From the NCBI RefSeq assembly GCF_018860565.1, contig NZ_JAHKPS010000009.1, forward strand, positions 256,763-320,762: a DNA stretch of 64,000 bases, read 5' to 3'. The stretch is from Winogradskyella psychrotolerans (GTDB lineage Bacteria; Bacteroidota; Bacteroidia; Flavobacteriales; Flavobacteriaceae). The position numbers were made by a program, and so were the translations under genes. How positions within the stretch are numbered: position 1 is the first letter of the stretch; each line of letters begins with the position of its first letter. Of this stretch, positions 10,401 through 19,218 are shown in pieces. The notes under the pieces were generated by a model. That model was not told the origin of the DNA. It did not search any database and worked only from the letters and a program-made list of their open reading frames with translations.

Positions 10401-13400
10401 ACAACCGCTACATTTAATAGTATAGATACTACTAAGCCTGTTGCGCCTAATGCTCCTGATGATTTAACTTTTCAATGTATTGATGAAGTTCCTAATCCTG
10501 GTCCATTAACTGCTACTGATAATTGTATGGACAATATAACTGTTACAGGAGTAGATAATGTAGATGATTCTAACCCTTGTCATACCTCTATATTAAGAAC
10601 ATGGACGTTTATTGATGATTGTGGAAATTCATCATCAGTATCACAAAACATTACAGTAATCGATACTACAGACCCTAGCTTTAACGAAAGCTTACCAACA
10701 AATATCACTGTAGATTCAAGCAGTATTCCAACAGCTTCAATTTTAACAGCATCTGATAATTGTAATGATAATATTGATGTTGTCTTTTCAGAAACATTAA
10801 TTGGTAATAAATGTGATACCTCTTATACTATTGAAAGAAATTGGACAGCCGAAGATGATTGTGGAAATGATATTGAGCATACACAAATTATTAATGTTAA
10901 TCAGTCTGTTCTTTCAATAACCCTAAATTCTAAAACCAATGTGAATTGCTTTGGGCAAACCACAGGTGCTATTGATATAAATGTAACTGGTGGTCTGCCT
11001 CCTTATTCTTATTCTTGGAGTACTGGAGCTACAAGTCAAGATTTAACCAATATATCTGCCGGTGTTCATTCTGTGACAGTAACAGATGCTAATGGATGTA
11101 CTTCTACAAAATCATATACAATATCGGAACCTACTGCTTTTAGTTTATCGATTGATCAAGCGAATGCAACCTCAGCTCAAGGCTGTGATAATGGAACAGC
11201 GACAGCTACAATTACAGGTGGCAATGCTCCTTATACATACCAATGGTCGACTTCTGCTAATAACCAAACAACAGCTACTGCTACGGACTTATCTGTAGGA
11301 GACCATACTGTTATTATTACTGATGATAATGGCTGTACAACCTCACAAACGATTACTATTAATTGTACTGATGATTGTGATACTGCTATTACTACTGACA
11401 ACATAACTAATGTACTTTGCTTTAATAGTACAACTGGTGAAGCTACGGTTTCTGCGAGTTCGGTTATTAATCCAACAGCAACTTTCACATTTACATGGTC
11501 TAACGGTCAGGTAGATACAGGTGCTGAATACAGTACGTTATCTAATGTAATTGCAGGTACATATACTGTTAGCGTAACTATGGATGGTTCGTCTTGTGAT
11601 CCTGTTGAACAGGAGATTGAAATTACACAACCTAGCGCTTTAAATGTCTCTATAGATAAAGTAGATGCAACTTCAGTTCACGGCTGTGATGATGGTACAG
11701 CAACAGCTACAGTTACAGGTGGCAATGCACCTTATACTTATGAATGGTCTGCTTCCGCAGATAATCAAATAACAGCTACAGCTACTAATTTACCAGTAGG
11801 TAACCATTCAGTTGTTGTAATAGATGCTAATGGTTGTAAAACGGTAAAAAGTGTTAGCATCACATGTACCGACGATTGTGATACTGCTACAACTACTGAT
11901 AATATAACTAATGTGCTTTGCTTTGGTGATGCTACAGGTGCTGCTACAGTTTCAGCGAGTTCGGTTATTAAACCTACAGCAACTTTTACATTTACATGGT
12001 CTAATGGACAAGTAAATACTGGTGTTGAGTACAGTACATTATCTAATGTAATTGCAGGCACCTACACCGTTAGCGTAGTTATGGATGGCTCATCTTGTGC
12101 CCCTGTTGTACATGAGGTTGAAATTACACAACCTAATGCTTTAAGTGTATCTATAAATAAAGTAAACGCAACATCGGCTCAAGGCTGTGATGATGGAACA
12201 GCGACAGCCTTAACTACTGGTGGAAATGCGCCTTACTCATATCAATGGTCGGCTTCTGCTAATAACCAAACAACAATGACGGCTACTAACCTACCTGTTG
12301 GTAATCATACTGTTATTATTACTGATGACAATGGTTGTACAACCTCACAAACGATTACTATTAGTTGTACTGACGATTGTGACACCGCTACAACTACTGA
12401 TAATATAACTAACGTACTTTGTTTTGGTGACGCTACAGGTGCCGCTACAGTTTCGGCGAGCTCTGTTATTAATCCAACAGCTACTTTTACATTTACATGG
12501 TCTAATGGTCAAGTAGATACAGGTGCTGAATACAGCACGTTATCTAATGTAATTGCAGGTACATACACTGTTAGTGTAATTATGGATGGTTCGTCTTGTG
12601 ACCCTGTTGAACAGGTGATTGAAATTACACAACCTAACACAAGTTTATCGGCTTCGATATCAACACAAACAAATATCCTTTGTGGAAGCTTAGGTCTATT
12701 TACAATAGAAGGAACTGGTGGTACATCACCTTACACATACTCTATTGATAATGGAAATAACTTTTTAACAAATGGAACTTTCACAAACCTTATTGAAGGG
12801 GATTACTCTGTTATTGTTAAGGATGCTAATGGATGTACAGAAACGGTAACTATTAATATGCTTTCAAACTGTACAGATGCCATTGCTGATATTAACAATA
12901 CTTTTGTTAATCAATCAGTTACCGGAAATGTTCTAACTAACGACGAAGATTATGAAGGAGATAATCAAATAGTAACTGCTAATACTAATCCTACTAATGG
13001 AAATGTCGTAATTAATGATAATGGATCATACACATACACACCTAACCCTGGATTTATTGGTGAGGATACGTTTGAGTACACGATCTGTGATGATGGTAAT
13101 CCTCAAGCCTGTGACTCCGCTATCGTTTATATTGAAGTATTACCTGAAAGCAGTACTGAAAATGAACCGCCAATTGCTAATGCAGATACAGCAACAACTC
13201 CAGAAGGAACTTCTATTGCTATTGTAATTCTTGCTAATGATTTTGATCCCGATACTGACCCAATTACTATTACAGGAACTACAAATCCTTCTAATGGAAC
13301 AATTACAGTAAATAATAATGGGACAATTACTTATACTCCTAATGATGGATTTACAGGAGAAGATACGTTTACATATACGATATGTGATGATGGCAATCCT

Positions 13401-16400
13401 CAACTTTGTGATACAGCAACAGTAACTGTAACTGTTCAAGATACTAGCATGGCTAATACAACTAATGCTAATGATGATGCCTATCACCTTACTCCAACTA
13501 GTGTTTTAATAGGAAATGTTTTATTAAACGACAATGATATTGAAGACGATATACAAACTGTAACCTCTACAACTGTTATAACCACTCAAGGTGTTACTGT
13601 AAATATTGACCCTAATACTGGTGAGTTTACCTACACTCCTAATGCTGGATATTCTGGAACAGACTCTTTTATTTACACAATTTGTGATAATGGAACCCCT
13701 ATGGCTTGTGATCAAGCAACTGTTTATATCACTATTGACGGTGTTGCAGGACTTAGTATCGTAAAATCTGCATCTAGTAATAGTACTGATTGTGTTGCTG
13801 CTGGTGATACAATAACTTACACATTTACAGTGACTAATTCTGGTGATATCCTTATTAATACTGTAACAATTATTGATGATTTATTAGGTGGTAATATCAC
13901 TGATTCACTTACGCTTACTGGTGATAATGGTGATGGTATCCTTGATCCTTCTGAAACATGGATATTCACAGCACCTAATTATACTATAACTCAAGACAAC
14001 GTAGATGCAGGAAGCATTACTAATAATGTAACAGTTAGCGGACTAGAACCTGACGGAACAACATCTGTTCTAGCAACTGACACCTATATTATAGATGCTA
14101 ATAATCCAGATGTAACACTTTGTGATAATGGTAGTATTGAAATCGTAAAAGCAGCTTCTAGTACAGCTAGTGGTTGTGTTGGCGAAGGAGATATAGTCAC
14201 TTATACTTTCACTGTAACTAATAATGGTGATGTATCTATTAATTCTCTTACAATTACTGACGATTTATTAGGTGGTGATATTACAGCTTCTCTAACACTT
14301 ACTGGTGATAATGGTGATAGTGTTCTTGACCCTTCTGAAACTTGGATATTCACCGCTCCGGACTATACAATAACTCAGGCAAATGTAGATGCTGGAAACA
14401 TTACAAATAATGTAACAGTTAATGGCTTACAACCCGATGGAACTACACCTGTTCAAGCAACTGATACCTATATTATAGATGCTAATAATCCAGATGTAAC
14501 ACTTTGTAACGAATCTGGTATACAGCTTATAAAAACTGGAGTATTCAATAACGACAACGGAAACGATTGTACTGAAATTGATGAAACTATAACTTATACA
14601 TTTACAGTGATTAACTCTGGAGATGTAGCATTAGAAAATGTAATTATTACCGATTCTTTATTAGACAATGCAACACCTTCTATAAGTATTGCATTTGTTT
14701 CTGGTGATACAGACAACGATAACCAATTAGATCCAAATGAGACTTGGATATATAGTGCAACATATTTAGTTACTCAAGCAGATATAGATGCTACTGAAGT
14801 TATTAATAGTGCAACTGTAAATGCCGAAGAAGTAGTAAATGGATCAAATGTAACTGCAACATCTCAAACTACAACTGAATTAATCAAAGACACAACACCT
14901 CCAGATACATCTAATTGTGCTGTTCTAGATGAAACTTTTGAATGTAGTGGCACTGATAATGAAACACTTGCCAATGCATGGAATACTGCTAATATTTTAG
15001 CGTTAGAAAATTGTGCAACTGATGCTTGTGATAATAACATTACAATAACTTCAGATTACAACTTTGATAATCTAGTTACTAATTGTGGGGCTAGTGGTAC
15101 AATCACTGTAATCTACACGTTAACAGATGCAACAGGTAACGCAAGTACGTTAAGCGCTACACTTATCATTGAAGACACAACGGGTCCTGATTTATCAGCA
15201 TGTAATGTCGCAGACGAAACTATAGAATGTGATGGTTCTGATACAGAAAGTGTTGTTATAACATGGAATGCGGCCAATATTGCTGCGCTTGAAACATGTG
15301 GTACTGATACTTGTGACACAGAGCCAACAAACATAGTAACTTCCAATTATGACTTTAATAACCTAGTGCCTACTTGTGGATCTGGTGGTACAATTACAAT
15401 ACAGTATACAGTAGCTGATGATTGTGGAAATACAACAACTATAGACGCAACATTAACTATAGAAGATACAACACCGCCTACATTTTCTGTTCCTGCAAAT
15501 ATTACAATAGAATGTGATGAAGATGCAACAGACTTAACCCTTACTGGTGATGTAACTGACGAATCGGACAACTGTTCTACAGGACTTGAAGCTATTTTTA
15601 CTGATAGTATTGCAGACGGTAGTTGCCCAAGCAGCTCTATTATTACACGTACTTGGTCGTTAACTGACAGTTGTGACAATACAACAACTTTTGTACAGAC
15701 CATTACAATTCAAGATACTACAGCACCAAACATTGATGAATCTGCAGTAGAAAACATCAGTATTGAATGTGGAATTACTCTAGCTGGGACTCTTGAAGAT
15801 TGGCTTGCAAATAATGCAGGAGCAACAGCTACGGATAACTGTAGTACAATTACTTGGACTAACGATTACGACTCTAATACAGACATTGATTGTGAAAATG
15901 GCGCTATTACTGTAACATTTACAGCAACTGATGAATGTGGAAATGCAGCAACAACTTCTGCTACATATTCATTGATAGATACACAAGCACCATTATTAAC
16001 AATTCCTCTTGATGTTACAATAGAATGTAATGAAGATTCTAGTCCTGACAATACAGGAATGGGTAAAGCTATAGACGAATGTAATATTACTGCCACAATT
16101 ACTTACAGTGATAGCGAAACCGATGCTTGTGGCACAACTAAAACAATTATAAGAACATGGACTGCAACTGATGCATGTGGGAATTCAGTTTCTGAAGATC
16201 AAATTATTACTGTTCAAGACTCTACACCACCAACATTTACTGTTCCTGAAGATATTACAATTGAATGTGATATAGATGCTACAGACTTAACTATAACGGG
16301 TGAAGTTACTGATGAAACTGATAATTGTTCAACAGAACTTGAGGCTACATTTACAGACAATGTTATTGACGGAGACTGTCCTAATTCTTCAATCATTACA

Positions 16401-18260
16401 CGTACATGGTTATTAGTTGATGATTGCAATAACGCGACCTCTTTTGTTCAAACTATAACAGTTCAAGATACTACAGCACCAACATTCTCTGTGCCTAATG
16501 ACATTACAATAGAATGTGATGCGGATGCTACAGACTTGACTATAACGGGAGATGTCACAGACGAAGCAGATAATTGCTCTACTGGACTAGATGCCATTTT
16601 TACAGATAGCGTTGCTGATGGTAGTTGCCCAGGTACTTCTATAATCACACGTACTTGGTCATTAACTGACGATTGTGATAATACGACAACTTTTGTACAG
16701 ACCATTACTATTCAAGACAGTACTCCACCTACTTTTAGTGTTCCTGCTGATATCACTATTGAATGTGATGCAGACGCTACAGATTTAACACTAACGGGTG
16801 ATGTAACAAACGTAACTGATAACTGTTCTTCAGAACTGGAAGCAACGTATACAGATAGTGTCGCTGAAGGCAGTTGCCCAAGTGCGTCTATTATTACACG
16901 TACTTGGTCATTAACTGATGATTGTGATAATACTACAACTGCTATCCAAACAATTACGGTTCAAGATACAACTGTTCCTACATTCTCTGTTCCTGCAGAT
17001 ATTACTGTTGAATGTGATATTGATATTACAGATGTCACACTTACAGGTGATGTTACTGACGAATCAGATAACTGTGCAACAGATTTAGAAGCTGTATTTA
17101 CAGATAGTACTGCAGAAGGAAATTGTCCAAATGAGTCTATAATTACACGTACTTGGTCTTTGACAGATGATTGTGACAATACAACAACATTTGTTCAAAC
17201 CATTACTGTTCAAGACACAACTGCACCAGCATTTAATGAAACGTTACCTGCAGATATTACTGTAGAATGTGATGACGTACCAACTGCAGAAACATTAACT
17301 GCTACCGATAATTGTGGTACAGCTGAGGTTACTTTTGAAGAAGAGATTACAAACGGAGATTGTATAGGATATTACATTATAGAACGTACATGGACAGCTA
17401 CTGACAGTTGTGGAATTGAAGCTGTACACACGCAATTTATATCTGTTCAAGATACTTCAGCACCAACGCTTGTTACTGCATTTGATGAAAACATAACTGT
17501 TGCATGTGATGATATTCCTGTAAAACCAAATTTAGGATTTGAAGATTCATGTTCAAATGATATTAATGTTGAATACGAAGAAGTATCATATCAAGAAAAT
17601 GATTTTGAAGATTATAATATAGTGAGAACTTGGACCGTTACAGACGATTGTGGTAACCAAGCACTATACACTCAAAATATTGCCGTAGAAATCAGTAATG
17701 TTATTAATGTACAAGAAGGCTTTAGATGTGTCCTTGATATTGAATTCGACTTATTTGAATTACTATCTGGAGACTTTAGCATGGATGGTACATGGAGTGT
17801 TATAGCAGGAGACACAACATTAAATGGAAGTTACTTTGACCCTTCTACTGCAGATGTTGGTGTATACACCTTTTTATACGCTATTACTGAAGGACCATGT
17901 CCTAAAGAAGTAGAAGTAAATGTAACTATAGATGACGACTGTTTAGTATTACCTTGTAGTTCTGCAGATAATGTTGTGATTTCTAAAACCGTTACTTCAA
18001 ATGGAGATAATATTAACGATTACTTTACTGTAGATTCTATAGAACAATGTGGTTTTGTTATAGAGTTACAAATATTTAACCGTTGGGGAGCGCAGATATA
18101 TAAATCCAACAATTATAAAAATGATTGGGGTGGTGAAGCTCATGGCTCATCTGTAGGAGGTTCAGGAAAAGTTCCAACTGGTACATATTATTATATTATT
18201 AATGTAAAAAATAGTGGTTTAGCACCGTTTTCAGGTCCTATCTACGTGGCAACAAATTAA
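4482..18260 (+). CDS. Giant HYR/SprB-repeat surface adhesin with gliding-associated C-terminal (type B T9SS) domain
   Basis: The 4592-residue protein starts with a signal peptide (residues 1-28, ending NNGFAQ) and a non-repeated N-terminal domain (about 30-320). It continues with an Ig-like domain and one SprB-type repeat (about 404-480), then a first array of cysteine-containing HYR-like domains (about 480-2144; recurring IEC and DDCGN motifs). Next come SprB-type repeats (about 2144-2797), three cadherin/Ig-like domains (about 2797-3087; GNVLTNDED, YTPNPGF), three DUF11-like domains (about 3088-3470; TYTFTVTNSGD) and a second HYR array (about 3470-4403). The end (about 4497-4592) is a CHU_C gliding-motility C-terminal domain: TVTSNGDNINDYFTV, LQIFNRWGAQIYKS, GTYYYIINVK. 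That domain is the type B signal of the type IX secretion system, so the protein is probably displayed on the surface as an adhesin or gliding-related filament. The next gene encodes the PorP/SprF partner that such cargo normally needs. Confidence 0.93.
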   Translation: MKNNFTLSFFRLLTISVVSLLFINNGFAQEQFEKESDYWPKTAKLSEVELKNYMEVLKKRAKIYNDNKSFSSYNQRSSEINPVGTCNVITCGSFNALDITPNNNGLPPEFQIAVDGSTYSADVIYDCWNDQGTVDYSEGQYISYSNVNANIDTPAIISPSPDGGGFSIFSYKFEGIEQNLEVLPNATYRVCFEIAVIPRYSNSNGSFVEFIPNLNFGINSGGIQINDPLTYTHDDLTIHPLSDFPVSLSTATTGPFQNPGGWTEIDPFWETVCITFQSDSSGMVNVFYQTQDPGRSVVLVDGLRLSLEGYAVPPTIAEENINIDNTAIDVFCDSFSVDLNSYITSAGPGGSELTWSTSPDPLDTSEHLSNTVVNTPGTYYVFYYNPDDLCASPAGSIDLMISDLAASIDSKSDADCIDDSNGSVSVLATNGNPPYSYTINGGSSQSSNTFSGLSIGNHSVEVTDSNNCAVSVNFDIMANDTEAPTASNLDPISVECIDEVPEYNIEDVDDEIDNITAHPIVTFISDVSNNSSCPETITRTYSVTDECGNSINVTQLITVIDTIPPTIDTPASDIIIECGVTPSGTLQSWLDNNGDAVASDTCGNVTWSNNYNDGVSDCSASTTVIFTATDDCGNTATTRATYTIQDTTPPVITNPASDQSVECNIDNNAPQSIQAWLNTNGGATATDDCSAIIWTNNFTALSGGCGQTGSATVTFTATDGCGNSTSTTATFSNTDTSNPIAPNAPDDLTLQCIDEVPSPGQLTATDNCMNTITVTGVDNIDNSNPCHTTIVRTWTFVDDCGNSSSVSQNITVADTTAPTFTVPANLNIECDVDPNNLSITGDVTDEKDNCSSGLNATYTDNITNGSCANTKTIRRTWSLTDDCNNTTTHVQTINVVDTTAPTLIIPSNVTVECTAPTDPSATGTATGSDSCSNVTISYNDTSYANCGNTEKIKRTWTATDDCGNTRSRNQFITVKDTTPPTIDTPASDIIIECGVTPDGTLQAWLDNNGGAVASDTCGNVKWSNNYDDGVSDCSASTTVTFTATDACGNTATTSATYTIQDTTPPVITNPASDQSVECNIDNNATQSIQAWLNSNGGATATDDCSAIVWSNNFTTLSGGCGETGSATVTFTATDGCGNSTSTTATYSNTDTSNPVVPNAPADLTLQCIDEVPSPGRLTASDNCMTTITVTGVDNIDNSNPCHITIVRTWTFVDDCGNSSSVSQNITVADTTAPTFTVPADLNIECGVDPNNLSITGDVTDEKDNCSSGLNATYTDSVTNGNCTNTEKITRTWSLTDDCNNTTTHVQTINVVDTTAPTLIIPSDVTLECTDPTDPSATGTATGSDSCGNVTISYNDTSYANCGNTEKIKRTWTATDDCGNTKSLNQIITVEDTTPPTIDTPASDIMIECGVTPSGTLQAWLDNNGGAVASDTCGNVKWSNNYNDGVSDCTASTTVIFTATDACGNTATTSATYTIQDTTPPVITIPASNQTVECSIDSNAAQSIQAWLNSNGGATATDDCSAIVWTNNFTTLSGGCGETGSATVTFTATDGCGNSTSTTATFSNSDTTNPVVPIAPDDVKLQCIDEVPSPGQLTATDNCMNNITATGVDTINDSNPCRIVIERTWTFVDDCGNSSSVSQNITVADTTAPTFTAPADLDIECGVDINNLAITGDVTNEKDNCSSGLNATYTDSVANNNCGNTKTIRRTWSLTDDCNNTTTHVQTINLIDTTAPSLTIPSDITIECSSSIDPTATGTATGIDSCGNVTISYNDTSVADCGNTEKITRTWIATDECGNSTSLNQIITIEDTTPPTIDIPASQIMIECGITPEGTLQDWLDNNGGAVASDTCGNVTWSNDFVMNTDVDCDNRGITVTFTATDDCGNASKTRATYIIQDTTPPVITNPASDQSIECNIDGGVTEDIITWLATNGGASATDLCSTITWSHNFTSLSDGCGETGSATVTFTATDDCGNSTSTTATFNSIDTTKPVAPNAPDDLTFQCIDEVPNPGPLTATDNCMDNITVTGVDNVDDSNPCHTSILRTWTFIDDCGNSSSVSQNITVIDTTDPSFNESLPTNITVDSSSIPTASILTASDNCNDNIDVVFSETLIGNKCDTSYTIERNWTAEDDCGNDIEHTQIINVNQSVLSITLNSKTNVNCFGQTTGAIDINVTGGLPPYSYSWSTGATSQDLTNISAGVHSVTVTDANGCTSTKSYTISEPTAFSLSIDQANATSAQGCDNGTATATITGGNAPYTYQWSTSANNQTTATATDLSVGDHTVIITDDNGCTTSQTITINCTDDCDTAITTDNITNVLCFNSTTGEATVSASSVINPTATFTFTWSNGQVDTGAEYSTLSNVIAGTYTVSVTMDGSSCDPVEQEIEITQPSALNVSIDKVDATSVHGCDDGTATATVTGGNAPYTYEWSASADNQITATATNLPVGNHSVVVIDANGCKTVKSVSITCTDDCDTATTTDNITNVLCFGDATGAATVSASSVIKPTATFTFTWSNGQVNTGVEYSTLSNVIAGTYTVSVVMDGSSCAPVVHEVEITQPNALSVSINKVNATSAQGCDDGTATALTTGGNAPYSYQWSASANNQTTMTATNLPVGNHTVIITDDNGCTTSQTITISCTDDCDTATTTDNITNVLCFGDATGAATVSASSVINPTATFTFTWSNGQVDTGAEYSTLSNVIAGTYTVSVIMDGSSCDPVEQVIEITQPNTSLSASISTQTNILCGSLGLFTIEGTGGTSPYTYSIDNGNNFLTNGTFTNLIEGDYSVIVKDANGCTETVTINMLSNCTDAIADINNTFVNQSVTGNVLTNDEDYEGDNQIVTANTNPTNGNVVINDNGSYTYTPNPGFIGEDTFEYTICDDGNPQACDSAIVYIEVLPESSTENEPPIANADTATTPEGTSIAIVILANDFDPDTDPITITGTTNPSNGTITVNNNGTITYTPNDGFTGEDTFTYTICDDGNPQLCDTATVTVTVQDTSMANTTNANDDAYHLTPTSVLIGNVLLNDNDIEDDIQTVTSTTVITTQGVTVNIDPNTGEFTYTPNAGYSGTDSFIYTICDNGTPMACDQATVYITIDGVAGLSIVKSASSNSTDCVAAGDTITYTFTVTNSGDILINTVTIIDDLLGGNITDSLTLTGDNGDGILDPSETWIFTAPNYTITQDNVDAGSITNNVTVSGLEPDGTTSVLATDTYIIDANNPDVTLCDNGSIEIVKAASSTASGCVGEGDIVTYTFTVTNNGDVSINSLTITDDLLGGDITASLTLTGDNGDSVLDPSETWIFTAPDYTITQANVDAGNITNNVTVNGLQPDGTTPVQATDTYIIDANNPDVTLCNESGIQLIKTGVFNNDNGNDCTEIDETITYTFTVINSGDVALENVIITDSLLDNATPSISIAFVSGDTDNDNQLDPNETWIYSATYLVTQADIDATEVINSATVNAEEVVNGSNVTATSQTTTELIKDTTPPDTSNCAVLDETFECSGTDNETLANAWNTANILALENCATDACDNNITITSDYNFDNLVTNCGASGTITVIYTLTDATGNASTLSATLIIEDTTGPDLSACNVADETIECDGSDTESVVITWNAANIAALETCGTDTCDTEPTNIVTSNYDFNNLVPTCGSGGTITIQYTVADDCGNTTTIDATLTIEDTTPPTFSVPANITIECDEDATDLTLTGDVTDESDNCSTGLEAIFTDSIADGSCPSSSIITRTWSLTDSCDNTTTFVQTITIQDTTAPNIDESAVENISIECGITLAGTLEDWLANNAGATATDNCSTITWTNDYDSNTDIDCENGAITVTFTATDECGNAATTSATYSLIDTQAPLLTIPLDVTIECNEDSSPDNTGMGKAIDECNITATITYSDSETDACGTTKTIIRTWTATDACGNSVSEDQIITVQDSTPPTFTVPEDITIECDIDATDLTITGEVTDETDNCSTELEATFTDNVIDGDCPNSSIITRTWLLVDDCNNATSFVQTITVQDTTAPTFSVPNDITIECDADATDLTITGDVTDEADNCSTGLDAIFTDSVADGSCPGTSIITRTWSLTDDCDNTTTFVQTITIQDSTPPTFSVPADITIECDADATDLTLTGDVTNVTDNCSSELEATYTDSVAEGSCPSASIITRTWSLTDDCDNTTTAIQTITVQDTTVPTFSVPADITVECDIDITDVTLTGDVTDESDNCATDLEAVFTDSTAEGNCPNESIITRTWSLTDDCDNTTTFVQTITVQDTTAPAFNETLPADITVECDDVPTAETLTATDNCGTAEVTFEEEITNGDCIGYYIIERTWTATDSCGIEAVHTQFISVQDTSAPTLVTAFDENITVACDDIPVKPNLGFEDSCSNDINVEYEEVSYQENDFEDYNIVRTWTVTDDCGNQALYTQNIAVEISNVINVQEGFRCVLDIEFDLFELLSGDFSMDGTWSVIAGDTTLNGSYFDPSTADVGVYTFLYAITEGPCPKEVEVNVTIDDDCLVLPCSSADNVVISKTVTSNGDNINDYFTVDSIEQCGFVIELQIFNRWGAQIYKSNNYKNDWGGEAHGSSVGGSGKVPTGTYYYIINVKNSGLAPFSGPIYVATN
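6171..10670 (+). repeat. Tandem 1245-nt (415-residue) superunits, 3.6 copies, inside the adhesin gene
   Basis: The sequence cctcctacaatagat recurs at 6171, 7416, 8661 and 9906, exactly 1245 bases apart each time. Each superunit encodes five different HYR-like domains of about 78-90 residues in the same order. The fourth copy contains only the first three domains and ends near 10670. The DNA is nearly identical over long stretches between copies, with scattered and often silent changes, which points to recent duplication or ongoing conversion. Confidence 0.92.
11125..12640 (+). repeat. Tandem 501-nt (167-residue) SprB-type repeat units, three copies
   Basis: The segment acacaacct plus downstream sequence recurs at 11625, 12126 and 12627, exactly 501 bases apart. 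A diverged beginning of the first unit lies at about 11125 (atatcggaacctactgctt). Each unit encodes a pair of SprB-like domains, recognisable by GNAPYTYQWS, DGTATATVTGG and the TDDCDTATTTDNITNVLCF linker. Near-identical stretches in all copies show recent amplification. Confidence 0.9.
16230..17225 (+). repeat. Tandem 249-nt (83-residue) HYR repeat units, four copies
   Basis: The codons for PTF(S/T)VP start at 16230, 16479, 16728 and 16977, exactly 249 bases apart. Each unit encodes one HYR-like domain with ITIECD near its start and SIITRTWSLTDDCDN near its end. A related single unit sits at 15477 and is separated from the array by other HYR types. The copies are more diverged than those of the 1245-base superunits. 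Confidence 0.88.
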
Positions 18261-18270
18261 AACTTAACCT

Positions 18271-19206
18271 ATGAAGTTATCAAAATATCTAAGTATTGCC
18301 ATACTTTTATTGAGTGTTTCTACTGCCTTTGCGCAACAGTTACCTCAGTTTACGCAATATATGTTTAACACCATATCTATAAACCCTGCTTATGCTGGTA
18401 GTAGAGAAACATTAAGTATTGTAGGTTTACATAGAAGTCAGTGGGTTGGCTTAGAAGGCGGACCGGAAACACAAACTTTATCGGTACATACTCCCTTAAG
18501 AAACGAAAATATGGGTTTGGGTATTTCCTTTATCAATGATAAACTAGGCTATGAAAACTTCTCATACCTGTATGCAGATTACTCTTATACCATTAAAACA
18601 AGTGAAAATACAAAGCTTGCTTTTGGATTAAAAGCGGGTATGACACATTACACTTTAGATGAAACCTTATTAAACGATCCTTCTGTCGTAAACGATCCGT
18701 TTTTTAATGATGTATCTAACCGTTGGAGCCCAAATGTTGGTGCTGGTTTATATTTACATTCGCAAAAATGGTATCTTGGATTATCTACTCCAAGAATATT
18801 AAATACAGATTACAACAAAGGTAAAAATGGTACATTAGACTATGTGGCACTAGAACGTGTTAGTTACTATTTTACTGGTGGTTATGTTTTTAACCTTAGC
18901 GAAAATACAAAGTTAAAACCTTCCGCATTATTAAAAGCTACAAATGGCGCACCCTTATCTTTCGATATTTCTGCAAACTTTTTATTTTATGAGAAATTTT
19001 GGGCTGGAGCAGCTTATAGAGCCAATGAGCATGCCGCTGCAATTGGCGGTATAGCAGATTTTCAAATTTCTAAACAAATGAGAATTGGTTATGCTTATGA
19101 ATATCCTATTTCTGATATAGCACCCTATACTAGTGGTACACACGAAGTATTATTAATGTTTGAAGTCTTTAAAAGTAAACGTGTTAAATCGCCAAGATAT
19201 TTCTAA
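18271..19206 (+). CDS. PorP/SprF family type IX secretion membrane protein
   Basis: The 311-residue protein has a signal peptide (ending STAFAQ) followed by the family hallmark QLPQFTQYMFNTISINPAYAGSRE and a beta-rich body ending in an outer-membrane strand region. PorP/SprF proteins sit in the outer membrane, and specific paralogues are needed for secretion or anchoring of particular cargo that carries the gliding-associated C-terminal domain, as SprF is for SprB in Flavobacterium johnsoniae. It starts 10 bases after the giant adhesin gene, so it is probably the dedicated partner of that adhesin. The cargo relationship is inferred from position. Confidence 0.93.
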   Translation: MKLSKYLSIAILLLSVSTAFAQQLPQFTQYMFNTISINPAYAGSRETLSIVGLHRSQWVGLEGGPETQTLSVHTPLRNENMGLGISFINDKLGYENFSYLYADYSYTIKTSENTKLAFGLKAGMTHYTLDETLLNDPSVVNDPFFNDVSNRWSPNVGAGLYLHSQKWYLGLSTPRILNTDYNKGKNGTLDYVALERVSYYFTGGYVFNLSENTKLKPSALLKATNGAPLSFDISANFLFYEKFWAGAAYRANEHAAAIGGIADFQISKQMRIGYAYEYPISDIAPYTSGTHEVLLMFEVFKSKRVKSPRYF

Positions 19207-19218
19207 AAAGAACGTATT

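Noticed and set aside
6171-10670. Regularly spaced identical DNA segments, at first sight like a repeat array with spacers
   Set aside because: The repeats are in one open reading frame, the period is 1245 bases and everything between landmarks is also repeated, so this is a coding domain array and not a CRISPR.
13140-13487. Minus-strand frame rich in Ile, Ser and Cys opposite the cadherin-like domains
   Set aside because: The composition simply mirrors the Asn/Thr-rich coding strand; no signal, motif or spacing supports a gene.
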